From Candidatus Heimdallarchaeota archaeon (GTDB lineage: Archaea > Asgardarchaeota > Heimdallarchaeia > Heimdallarchaeales > Kariarchaeaceae): DNA of 22,716 nucleotides. Numbering within the stretch: position 1 is the first letter of the stretch; every line of letters starts with the position of its first letter. Shown here in pieces: positions 13,708 to 20,053 of this stretch. The position numbers were made by a program, and so were the translations under genes. The notes beneath the pieces are model-generated. The model was given only the letters and a program-made list of their open reading frames with translations, was not told the DNA's origin and searched no databases. The stretch is from positions 1 through 22,716 of the forward strand of contig WAMJ01000239.1 of assembly GCA_015522385.1 (NCBI GenBank), written 5' to 3'.

Positions 13708-14454
13708 ATGGCCGGTCAATCGAAATTGAGAAAGATACTTCCAGACCTCTTGGTTATCTTCATCTTTCTCTTTCTAATGGCATCTATAGTCACTATTTTC
13801 TACATGATCCTTGCTTGGGCGAATGTAATAGGATATATCCCTGCTCTGAGGGGAACCGCAGACGCTCTAAACGTCCGGAAGACACTCCCGGATACAGACG
13901 GGGATGGACTTCCTGACGTAATTGAAACTGCAGATCCTGGTGTTGAGGTCTTTGTTGATCTGAATGGGAAGGAAATCCAACTAGGTTGGGGTACAGGGAC
14001 TGATCCGAATAGCAAGGACACGGATGGAGACCTCTTCACGGACGCTTTGGAGAACAAGATGGGAACCGATCCGTTCAACTGGTTTCTCCCTGGTACCATA
14101 TGGATAGTCTGGGCCATTACTTTAGCGGTCGTGATCTACTACAGGTACTTCAGGAAGGTTGACAGGGTCAAGGAGTACATCAGGGCAGAAGAGGAGATCA
14201 GGAGCGAGTCAACTGGTGGGAAATACGCAGTTGGTGGTTCTTCCATTTTCGGCAAGAAGAAGATCGAGGATCTGACGGAGGATGAGCGTGCACAGCTAGT
14301 GGCAAATGACGCTAGGTTCCAACAGATCACAGGGTTCAATGATGTGCGTCCTGATCAGCGAATTACGAGAAGCAAGAAGCAGAAGACCATCATGAGAGGG
14401 ATATTCTCATTCATCATCGCGCTCGCTCTGTGGGTTGCATTCTTCGGATTTTAG
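13708..14454 (+). CDS. Membrane protein with thrombospondin type 3-like calcium loops (second of a tandem pair)
   Basis: This paralogue of the preceding gene (248 residues from ATG 13708) keeps the same plan. It has helix 1 (about 12-38), calcium loops PDTDGDGLPDVIE (61-73) and DTDGDLFTDALENKMGTDP (104-122), and helix 2 (128-145). A basic domain follows with 'GKYAVG' (171-176) and 'QLVANDARFQQIT' (196-208), then helix 3 (232-246). The frame is open to an ATG at 13690 (254 residues). I chose 13708 because the TATA box is 27 bases before it, and because with this start helix 1 aligns to the paralogue within one residue. The most conserved parts between the two copies are the calcium loops and the '(K/Q)xRLVxxDxRFxxIT'-like cytoplasmic segment, pointing to functional constraint there. 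Confidence 0.88.
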   Translation: MAGQSKLRKILPDLLVIFIFLFLMASIVTIFYMILAWANVIGYIPALRGTADALNVRKTLPDTDGDGLPDVIETADPGVEVFVDLNGKEIQLGWGTGTDPNSKDTDGDLFTDALENKMGTDPFNWFLPGTIWIVWAITLAVVIYYRYFRKVDRVKEYIRAEEEIRSESTGGKYAVGGSSIFGKKKIEDLTEDERAQLVANDARFQQITGFNDVRPDQRITRSKKQKTIMRGIFSFIIALALWVAFFGF

Positions 14455-14516
14455 TTACAACTTTCTCAAGTTCTATATCAATATTCATATGTGATGGGGC
14501 TAGTGCTATCTCGATT

Positions 14517-14520
14517 GGAG
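14517..14520 (+). promoter_or_regulatory. Ribosome binding site deciding the start of the acyl-CoA synthetase gene
   Basis: GGAG lies 9 bases before the ATG at 14530, whereas the earlier in-frame GTG at 14491 has none. TATA-like stretches near 14472-14488 would place the transcript start at about 14502-14511, after that GTG. Confidence 0.45.
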
Positions 14521-14529
14521 AACACATTG

Positions 14530-16656
14530 ATGTCTGAAGATAAGTCTGATCTATATAATTTCTTTAATGCGATGAGCATAGCTGTCATTGGTGCGAGCAA
14601 TACGAGAGGCAAGGTAGGATTCGATGTGGTCAATAACCTCCTCGCTTGCAACTATCCAGGCACCATCTACCCAGTCAATCCAAAGTCCAAAGAGATTCAA
14701 GGATTGAGGGCGTACAAGTCCCTCCCAGACATCGGGAAACCTATTGAGCTAGTGATCATCGCCGTACCCTCAAAATACGTCATCCCAGTCATAGACCAGA
14801 TGCATGACTTAGGGATCAAGAATGTAATCATCATATCTGCTGGTTTTAAGGAGATAGGTTCAGAGGGTGCAATCCTTGAGAGGGAATTAGGTGAGAAACT
14901 CCTCAGCTATGGGATCAGAGCAATAGGGCCTAACTGTCTTGGTCTTCTCGATACCAATCTGCCCCTGAATGCATCGTTCGCCTCGAAGATGCCGCGGAAG
15001 GGAAACCTCGCGTTTATCAGCCAGTCGGGTGCTCTGATCACTGGTATCCTTGACTGGGCAGAGAACGAGGGGATAGGGTTCTCTTCATTCATCAGTGTTG
15101 GAAACAAACTGAATGTAGACGAGGTCGACCTGATCGAGGAGCTTGGAAACGATCCGAACACGAAGGCGATCCTCGCCTACCTAGAGTCCATTGACCACGG
15201 CAAGAAGTTCATCGAGACCTGCCAGAGGGTGGTGAGGAAGAAACCGATCCTTGTGATCAAGTCGGGGAAGTCTGCCGCGGGAGCACGTGCTGCATCCTCA
15301 CACACAGGTAGCATGACGGGAACTAACACGTCGTACGATACTGCATTCAAGAAGGCGGGAGTTATCCGGGCGGACACGGTAGAGGAGCTTTTCGACTCCG
15401 CGACTGCATTCAGTTCACAACCTCTGCCCAAGGGGCCTAACCTGTGCATTATCACGAATGCGGGGGGACCGGGGATCATCGCCACGGACGAGGCAGAGTT
15501 TCAAGATTTACGGCTCACCACCCTTGACGGTGTTACCATTAACTATCTCAGGGAGAGGTTGCCACCAGCGGCATCTACCCACAATCCAGTGGACATTTTG
15601 GGTACTGGGAACGGAGACGAGTACATCCTCACCCTAGAGGCCGTGCTTAAGGATGAAAATGTGGACATGGTTCTAATCATTCTCACTCCTCAGGGGATGA
15701 CCGAGCCCATGAAAACTGCGAAGGGGATAGTGAGGCTTCATGCGGACTACCCAACCAAACCTGTGGCAGCGGTCTACATGGGGGGAACTGATCTTCTTGA
15801 GTCTACGATCTACCTCAAGGATAGCGGTATCCCATGCTTCGAGTTCCCGGAGAGAGGTGTTAGATCACTCAGTGGTCTGTGGAAGTATGTCAAGTCATCG
15901 CGTGAGATATCGGATAAAGTCGCACCGAGGGTCTTCGACGACATCGATAGGGAAGCAGTAGAGGGCATTTTCGAGTCGGTAAGGAACAAGGGAAGGGTTA
16001 CACTCCTTGGTAGCGAAGCGGTCTCTGTTGCACGTGCATACGGGATCAATGCTCCCAAGACACTTACAGCTTTCTCGGTTAACGAAGCTAAGTCACTAGC
16101 TCAAGAGATCGGTTATCCGCTGGTGATGAAGATAACCTCTCCCGAGATTACTCACAAGACAGACATCGGTGGAGTGAAGGTTGGGATCACGGACAGCGAT
16201 GAATTGGTCTCCGTTTTCAAGGAGATGATGACTAGTGCTCGTAAGCATTACCCCAAGGCTAAGGTAATCGGGGTGGATATTCAAGAGATGGCCACTCCAG
16301 GTTACGAGCTCATCGTCGGTGTATCCAAGGATCCACAGTTCGGTCATATGGCGATAATCGGTGCGGGAGGAATCTACACCAATATCATGAAGGATGTGAG
16401 CTTCGGGCTGATCCCCATATCTGAGGAGGAGGCAAAAGCCATGCTTTCCAAGACCAATATTTATCAGATTCTTCAGGGTGCAAGAGGACAGGAGGCTGCG
16501 GATGTATCCAAGATCATTGATACTTTGGAGAGGATCTCTGCACTGGTTAGTGATTTCCCCTCTATCCTTGACCTTGACATCAACCCATTCTTCGCGACCG
16601 CAGAAGGCATCAGCGCGGTCGATGTGAAAATCACAATTGCGATGCAGGAGGAATAG
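14530..16656 (+). CDS. acdA: ADP-forming acyl-CoA synthetase (acetate-CoA ligase type), fused alpha-beta
   Basis: The 708-residue protein (721 if the GTG at 14491 were used) converts acyl-CoA, ADP and phosphate to free acid, CoA and ATP. This is the main substrate-level ATP step of fermenting archaea. The domain order is: CoA-binding Rossmann domain from the start ('MSIAVIGASNTRGKVGFDV'), succinyl-CoA-ligase-like flavodoxin domains with 'GPNCLGL' and 'FISQSGAL', and the phospho-histidine His258 (short numbering) in 'ASSHTGSMTG'. A C-terminal ATP-grasp domain (about 480-708) has 'GYPLVMKITSPEITHKTDIG' and 'DINPF'. The catalytic parts are intact, and the length is the normal 690-720 of the fused form. 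The start at 14530 matches the family N-terminus and has GGAG 9 bases upstream. It forms a tight pair with the next gene (2-base gap). The acyl substrate (acetyl, propionyl, aryl) cannot be told from sequence; the symbol is used loosely. Confidence 0.93.
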   Translation: MSEDKSDLYNFFNAMSIAVIGASNTRGKVGFDVVNNLLACNYPGTIYPVNPKSKEIQGLRAYKSLPDIGKPIELVIIAVPSKYVIPVIDQMHDLGIKNVIIISAGFKEIGSEGAILERELGEKLLSYGIRAIGPNCLGLLDTNLPLNASFASKMPRKGNLAFISQSGALITGILDWAENEGIGFSSFISVGNKLNVDEVDLIEELGNDPNTKAILAYLESIDHGKKFIETCQRVVRKKPILVIKSGKSAAGARAASSHTGSMTGTNTSYDTAFKKAGVIRADTVEELFDSATAFSSQPLPKGPNLCIITNAGGPGIIATDEAEFQDLRLTTLDGVTINYLRERLPPAASTHNPVDILGTGNGDEYILTLEAVLKDENVDMVLIILTPQGMTEPMKTAKGIVRLHADYPTKPVAAVYMGGTDLLESTIYLKDSGIPCFEFPERGVRSLSGLWKYVKSSREISDKVAPRVFDDIDREAVEGIFESVRNKGRVTLLGSEAVSVARAYGINAPKTLTAFSVNEAKSLAQEIGYPLVMKITSPEITHKTDIGGVKVGITDSDELVSVFKEMMTSARKHYPKAKVIGVDIQEMATPGYELIVGVSKDPQFGHMAIIGAGGIYTNIMKDVSFGLIPISEEEAKAMLSKTNIYQILQGARGQEAADVSKIIDTLERISALVSDFPSILDLDINPFFATAEGISAVDVKITIAMQEE
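16646..16651 (+). promoter_or_regulatory. Ribosome binding site of the DRTGG-domain gene
   Basis: AGGAGG, inside the end of the synthetase gene, is 7 bases before the ATG at 16659. This is consistent with translation of an internal operon cistron. Confidence 0.6.
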
Positions 16657-16658
16657 AA

Positions 16659-17705
16659 ATGAGAAACATATATGTTACATCAAGTCAAGAGCGAGTCGGA
16701 AAATCGACGTTCTGCCTCGCTCTCGCCCTTCGACTGAAGAAGGAAGGAATTAAGGCGGGATACTTTAAACCTGTTAGCGACAAGGACGAGGATACGGATG
16801 CAAGCCATGCAAAAGATCTGCTAAAGATGGAGGAGGATCTCTCCGTGATCAACCCAGTCACCATCTCTCAGTGGGAGTACGACATGGAGAATGAGGAGAT
16901 AGAGCAGAACCTGAAGAAGATCAAGGGTTCCTTCGAGCAACTTGACAAGAGCTATGACCTGTTGATAATCGAGGACTGCAGATCTATGAGTTATCTCTCT
17001 TCCATCAAGTTGTCGAGTAGAGAACTCATTCCTCACTTCGATACCGAGGTTATCATGCTCACCTCAGGACAGGATGAGACCCACCTAGACCAGTTTGTTC
17101 TCGGGGAGTCGTTCTTCAACGATGTAGGGATCGTAGTCTATGCTGGTCTTCTCACTTTGGTCCCCCTCGAAATAATGGAGAGAATCAGGAGTCTCGCAGA
17201 GCGAAGGTTAGCGGAGCACGACATCAAGCTCATGGGCATAATTCCCGAAAAGGGAGATCTTACCGCTCCAAATGTCTCTGAACTCTGCTCTGCCATTGGT
17301 GGGCGGGTACTCTCTGGCTCGAATTTTATGGATAACATAGTTGAGGATTACCTCGTGGCTGCCATGGAGATGGACAATGCCCTGAAGTTCTTCAGGAGGT
17401 CGATCAACAAGGCAGTAATCGTGGGGGGTGACAGACCCGCTCTCGCTATTGCCGCGATGGAGACGGACACTTCTGCAATAATACTCACTGGGGGTATCTA
17501 TCCCCCAACAACCGTGCTTGCGACCTCTGAAGACAGGGGTATTCCTGTGATCCTCGTTCAGGAGGACACATATTCGGTCGTCCAGAAATTGACACAAGCC
17601 CCCGTTCAGGGAGTGATGACGGTAACCCAGACCGAGAGAATTGAGGAATGGGACAAGATCTTTGATTCTATAGAATACAGGGGACTTATCGAAAAGCTCA
17701 AGTGA
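16659..17705 (+). CDS. P-loop (BioD-like) and DRTGG-domain protein, Pta N-terminal type
   Basis: The 348-residue protein starts with a BioD/CobB-like P-loop NTPase domain: 'MRNIYVTSSQERVGKST' gives the GKST of Walker A, followed by 'AGYFKPV'. It ends with a DRTGG domain (about 235-345: 'IVGGDRPALAIAAMETD', 'AIILTGGIYPP', 'VQEDTYSVVQKL'). The same two domains form the N-terminal regulatory half of long bacterial phosphotransacetylases. Archaea often have them as a stand-alone protein next to ADP-forming acetyl-CoA synthetase. Here it starts 2 bases after the synthetase gene with a ribosome binding site, so the two are one operon and a regulatory or accessory role in acyl-CoA/acetate metabolism is plausible (inference). 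In the Walker A the usual first Gly is Ser, so nucleotide binding may be altered. The catalytic PTA domain is absent. Confidence 0.88.
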   Translation: MRNIYVTSSQERVGKSTFCLALALRLKKEGIKAGYFKPVSDKDEDTDASHAKDLLKMEEDLSVINPVTISQWEYDMENEEIEQNLKKIKGSFEQLDKSYDLLIIEDCRSMSYLSSIKLSSRELIPHFDTEVIMLTSGQDETHLDQFVLGESFFNDVGIVVYAGLLTLVPLEIMERIRSLAERRLAEHDIKLMGIIPEKGDLTAPNVSELCSAIGGRVLSGSNFMDNIVEDYLVAAMEMDNALKFFRRSINKAVIVGGDRPALAIAAMETDTSAIILTGGIYPPTTVLATSEDRGIPVILVQEDTYSVVQKLTQAPVQGVMTVTQTERIEEWDKIFDSIEYRGLIEKLK

Positions 17706-17748
17706 GAACTCAAGATTTTTCAACATCAAATAGCTCTCAAATCTGTCA

Positions 17749-18822
17749 ATGGAGATTGGATACAACAGGGGAATAATTATCTCAGACGGGGACAAGAAGA
17801 TACTTCTTGACCCTGAGACATCAAGCACCCCAATAGGCATCCCCACCTTCGTATCGCACGCGCATTCTGATCACACTGCAGCGATCAGGGGTTCGTCGAT
17901 CTCTTACTGCACACCTGAAACTCGTATGCTGTATGAACAGGTCAATGGTAAACCCGGAAGGAATATCAACGAGTTGGGTTACTACAGTCCTGTGGAGATC
18001 GGGGAATTACAGGTAGAGTTTATCCCCGCAGGTCACCTGCTTGGGGCTGCCCAGATCATAGTGAGACACAGGGAGGAATCACTGATATTCACTGGGGACT
18101 TCTGTCCAGAACCACTTATCAGTGTGCCTGGTGCGGATCTTCCCAGGGATAATTTCGATATCTGCATCATTGAGACCACCTACGGAAAGAAGAGTCTAAA
18201 TTTCTCCCCTAGATCGACCTCCCGTGTTCGTATCCTCCAGTTCATCACGAGCTCCATCAAGAAGGGGGTCATACCGGTGATCAACATTTCCCAAGTGGGT
18301 GGTGCTCAGGAACTCATTCTCTTCTTAAATCAGATGACGAGGGATCTACCAATCTATGTGGACGACAAGATTGCTGTACCATCTGAGGTTTACCGCTCAC
18401 GTTATCCTCAGATGAGATTCAGTCCATTGGACAGTTTCTCCGATTCCACCCCCTGTGTTGTTCTTATGTCTAGGGCAGCAAAACACCTCCCTCACGTCCT
18501 CAGTGATAAGAAGGTATCACGAGGGATTGTTAGCGGGCAGGTATCCAGATTCGGATTTTCGAGATTCGACTTCACTATTCCCCTATCTACCCACGCAACC
18601 TACGACGAACTCATCAAGATGATTCAATCCGTCAAACCGTCTAAACTCTTTACCCATTACTCCTACGCAGAGGAATTCGCAACACACTTACGGTCTGATT
18701 TCGGGATCAATGCTTCTCCCATCAAGGTGCTCAAAGATAAACTCATACCCACCAAAGACCTCGCTGACTCCCTCTTCCTCCCGGCTCACCACGGGCCATT
18801 CACGCTGGATGATTTCTTCTGA
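17749..18822 (+). CDS. Metallo-beta-lactamase exonuclease / mRNA 3'-end-processing-like protein
   Basis: The 357-residue protein carries an MBL nuclease core: 'FVSHAHSDH' (zinc HxHxDH, about residues 36-42), 'AGHLLGAAQ' (about 95-102), 'FTGDF' (about 113-117) and 'IIETTYG' (about 139-145). The HLLGAAQ and ETTYG motifs are typical of the archaeal/bacterial exonuclease and beta-CASP RNA/DNA nuclease group (SNM1/YSH1-like), often annotated as mRNA 3'-end processing factor homologues. A late His in 'THYSYAEEF' (about 303) may serve as the further metal ligand. The protein is smaller than full archaeal CPSF1/aRNase J proteins and has no KH domains. It is likely a cytoplasmic nuclease; whether it acts on DNA or RNA is not decided. 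It lies 43 bases after the DRTGG gene without a clear promoter or ribosome binding site. Confidence 0.88.
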   Translation: MEIGYNRGIIISDGDKKILLDPETSSTPIGIPTFVSHAHSDHTAAIRGSSISYCTPETRMLYEQVNGKPGRNINELGYYSPVEIGELQVEFIPAGHLLGAAQIIVRHREESLIFTGDFCPEPLISVPGADLPRDNFDICIIETTYGKKSLNFSPRSTSRVRILQFITSSIKKGVIPVINISQVGGAQELILFLNQMTRDLPIYVDDKIAVPSEVYRSRYPQMRFSPLDSFSDSTPCVVLMSRAAKHLPHVLSDKKVSRGIVSGQVSRFGFSRFDFTIPLSTHATYDELIKMIQSVKPSKLFTHYSYAEEFATHLRSDFGINASPIKVLKDKLIPTKDLADSLFLPAHHGPFTLDDFF

Positions 18823-18834
18823 ACCAACTAATAA

Positions 18835-18844
18835 GTTTAAAATA
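18835..18844 (+). promoter_or_regulatory. TATA element of the secE-spt5 operon
   Basis: GTTTAAAATA lies 34 bases (centre) before the ATG at 18874. It would give a transcript start about 8-10 bases upstream of secE. Confidence 0.5.
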
Positions 18845-18873
18845 GCACTCATCGATATCTGTTTTGAGTACTT

Positions 18874-19062
18874 ATGAGTTTCTTGAATCTAGCCAACCGG
18901 TACTATAAGATGAGCAAACGACTGCTCTTCAAATCTACGAGAAAACCGAGCCGGAAGGAGATTGTCATTACCAGCAGGATTACAGCAATAGGCATTATCG
19001 TGTTCGGTGGTATCGGCTATCTCATCTCACTTATGGTCAACGTCATCGTCGCAAGTGGGTGA
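18874..19062 (+). CDS. secE: Protein translocase subunit SecE (Sec61 gamma)
   Basis: The 62-residue protein has the layout of archaeal SecE. An amphipathic N-terminal helix carries basic residues ('RYYKMSKRLLFKSTRKPSRKE', residues 9-29, given in part), followed by a single tilted membrane helix (about 33-57, ending 'GGIGYLISLMVNVIVAS'). The helix clamps the two halves of SecY in the translocation channel. The family is 55-70 residues in archaea. Its position immediately before spt5 (6-base gap) is the arrangement conserved from archaea (secE-spt5) to bacteria (secE-nusG), which makes the call firm despite the small size. Confidence 0.93.
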   Translation: MSFLNLANRYYKMSKRLLFKSTRKPSRKEIVITSRITAIGIIVFGGIGYLISLMVNVIVASG

Positions 19063-19063
19063 T
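19058..19063 (+). promoter_or_regulatory. Ribosome binding site deciding the GTG start of spt5
   Basis: GGTGAT, spanning the secE stop, matches the archaeal anti-Shine-Dalgarno (ATCACC) and lies 5 bases before the GTG at 19069. Confidence 0.55.
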
Positions 19064-19068
19064 TAGCT

Positions 19069-19521
19069 GTGCCAATCTTCATTTTTCGTGTAAGTAGCGG
19101 CAGGGAAAAGGGCGTCGCTAAGATGGTTCTCGATAAGGGCTTGCACGCAGATCGATTCAAGGGCGCGGTATATTCACTAGTTGTTTCTGAAGCGTACAAG
19201 GGCTATCTTATCGTCGAGGGTGAAAGCCTTAGGCGTGTCGAGGAAATGATGTCGAAAATCAGGGGAGTGAGCCAGCATGCTTTACAGGGTAGGGATGTCC
19301 CAATCGAGGAATTGAGTGAGATACTTGTGCCGAGGTCAGCAGTCGAGGGTCTGGAGATTGGAGACCTTGTAGAGATCATCAACGGACCGTTCAAGGGGTC
19401 CACTGCGCGATTAACCCGTATCGACGGCTCAAATCAGGTCACTGCTGAGATCGTGAATAGTGCTATCAGCCTCCCAATTTCAGTGCATGCGGACAGCGTC
19501 CGGAAAATAGCCTCTGACTAG
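19069..19521 (+). CDS. spt5: Transcription elongation factor Spt5 (archaeal NusG)
   Basis: The 150-residue protein has the NusG N-terminal (NGN) domain at about 1-85 ('IFIFRVSSGREKGVAKMV', 'VVSEAYKGYLIVEGES'), and a KOW domain at about 95-148 ('GLEIGDLVEIINGPFKG'). Spt5 with Spt4 closes the clamp of RNA polymerase over DNA and raises processivity. The KOW domain can link to ribosomes and other partners. Length and domain order are normal for archaea. The start is GTG with the ribosome binding site GGTGAT, co-transcribed with secE. Unusually for the common archaeal order, no ribosomal protein L11 gene follows; instead a stem-loop and a receiver-domain gene come next. Confidence 0.95.
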   Translation: MPIFIFRVSSGREKGVAKMVLDKGLHADRFKGAVYSLVVSEAYKGYLIVEGESLRRVEEMMSKIRGVSQHALQGRDVPIEELSEILVPRSAVEGLEIGDLVEIINGPFKGSTARLTRIDGSNQVTAEIVNSAISLPISVHADSVRKIASD

Positions 19522-19550
19522 ATCCTCAGTTGGTAACAGCACTGAAGATC
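19521..19550 (+). terminator. Stem-loop directly after spt5
   Basis: GATC-c-TCAGT, a 10-base loop, then ACTGA-a-GATC form a 9-bp stem with one C-A mismatch, beginning at the last base of the spt5 stop codon. No T-run follows closely, so it may be a 3'-end stabilising or processing hairpin rather than a strict terminator. Confidence 0.4.
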
Positions 19551-19591
19551 GTTACTTAAGTAGCAAAAATATATTCTGACTTGTAAATCAC

Positions 19592-19607
19592 TTAGACTTT
19601 AGTCTAA
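19592..19607 (+). promoter_or_regulatory. Perfect 7-2-7 inverted repeat abutting the TATA box (operator candidate)
   Basis: TTAGACT-TT-AGTCTAA is a perfect dyad whose right arm overlaps the start of the TATA-like run at 19606-19614, where TFB/TBP bind. A protein dimer here would compete with, or recruit, the basal factors at the receiver-domain gene. The candidate regulator is unknown. Confidence 0.5.
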
Positions 19608-19614
19608 ATATTTT
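19606..19614 (+). promoter_or_regulatory. TATA element of the receiver-domain gene
   Basis: AAATATTTT is centred about 31 bases before the GTG at 19641 and 34 before the ATG at 19644. The transcript would start at about 19637, leaving at most a very short leader. Confidence 0.5.
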
Positions 19615-19640
19615 TAACAAATAACTCACAATAACCCTTT

Positions 19641-20009
19641 GTGATGAAATCTTATAAAGTAATGATCGTTGATGACTCAAACCTTAATCGTCTTGCTTTG
19701 AAGAGCTATTTTTCCCAACTGGGTCATGAAATCGTCGCTCTTGCTGGATCGGTTGATGAGGCTATCAAGAAGTTCATTGAGGTGAAACCCGAAGTGGTCA
19801 CTATCGACCAAGTTATGCCAGGTCAGTCTGGCTCGAATCTGGCGAAGTACATCAACAATTATGACGACGAACACGGGACAAGAACCCGGTTGATTTTCAT
19901 CAGCGGTGATCCTTTACGGCAGAGCTTGAAGGAGCAGATACGAGTAGACCAGTATATCTTGAAGCCTTCGACAAAGGACAAGATAGAGCAAGCTATAGCT
20001 AATTTCTAA
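19641..20009 (+). CDS. Stand-alone response-regulator receiver domain (CheY-like)
   Basis: The 122-residue protein is a single receiver domain with all key residues. The acidic pair is Asp11-Asp12 (MIVDDSN), the phospho-acceptor is Asp56 (VVTIDQVMPG), Ser88 (FISGDP) stands in the Thr/Ser position, and Lys108 is in 'YILKPS'. It should accept phosphate from a histidine kinase and signal by protein contact, since there is no output domain. No kinase, chemotaxis or archaellum gene is in the window, so the partner is unknown. Archaea have many such CheY-like orphans. The frame begins with GTG at 19641; the adjacent ATG at 19644 is an equally good start. An inverted repeat next to the TATA box suggests regulated expression. 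The gene is convergent with the oxidoreductase genes (44-base gap). Confidence 0.93.
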   Translation: MMKSYKVMIVDDSNLNRLALKSYFSQLGHEIVALAGSVDEAIKKFIEVKPEVVTIDQVMPGQSGSNLAKYINNYDDEHGTRTRLIFISGDPLRQSLKEQIRVDQYILKPSTKDKIEQAIANF

Positions 20010-20053
20010 AGAATTTGAAATCCTTGAACAATCTAAGTAGGTTCTTGGTCGTC

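Noticed and set aside
14491..14529. GTG 14491 (or ATG 14494) as start of the acyl-CoA synthetase
   Set aside because: It has no ribosome binding site, TATA-like elements would place the transcript start after it, and the added residues do not match the usual family N-terminus.
15177..17846. Several reverse-strand frames opposite the synthetase and DRTGG genes (up to 212 codons)
   Set aside because: They mirror long, strongly recognised genes on the plus strand, and none has motifs or promoter signals of its own.
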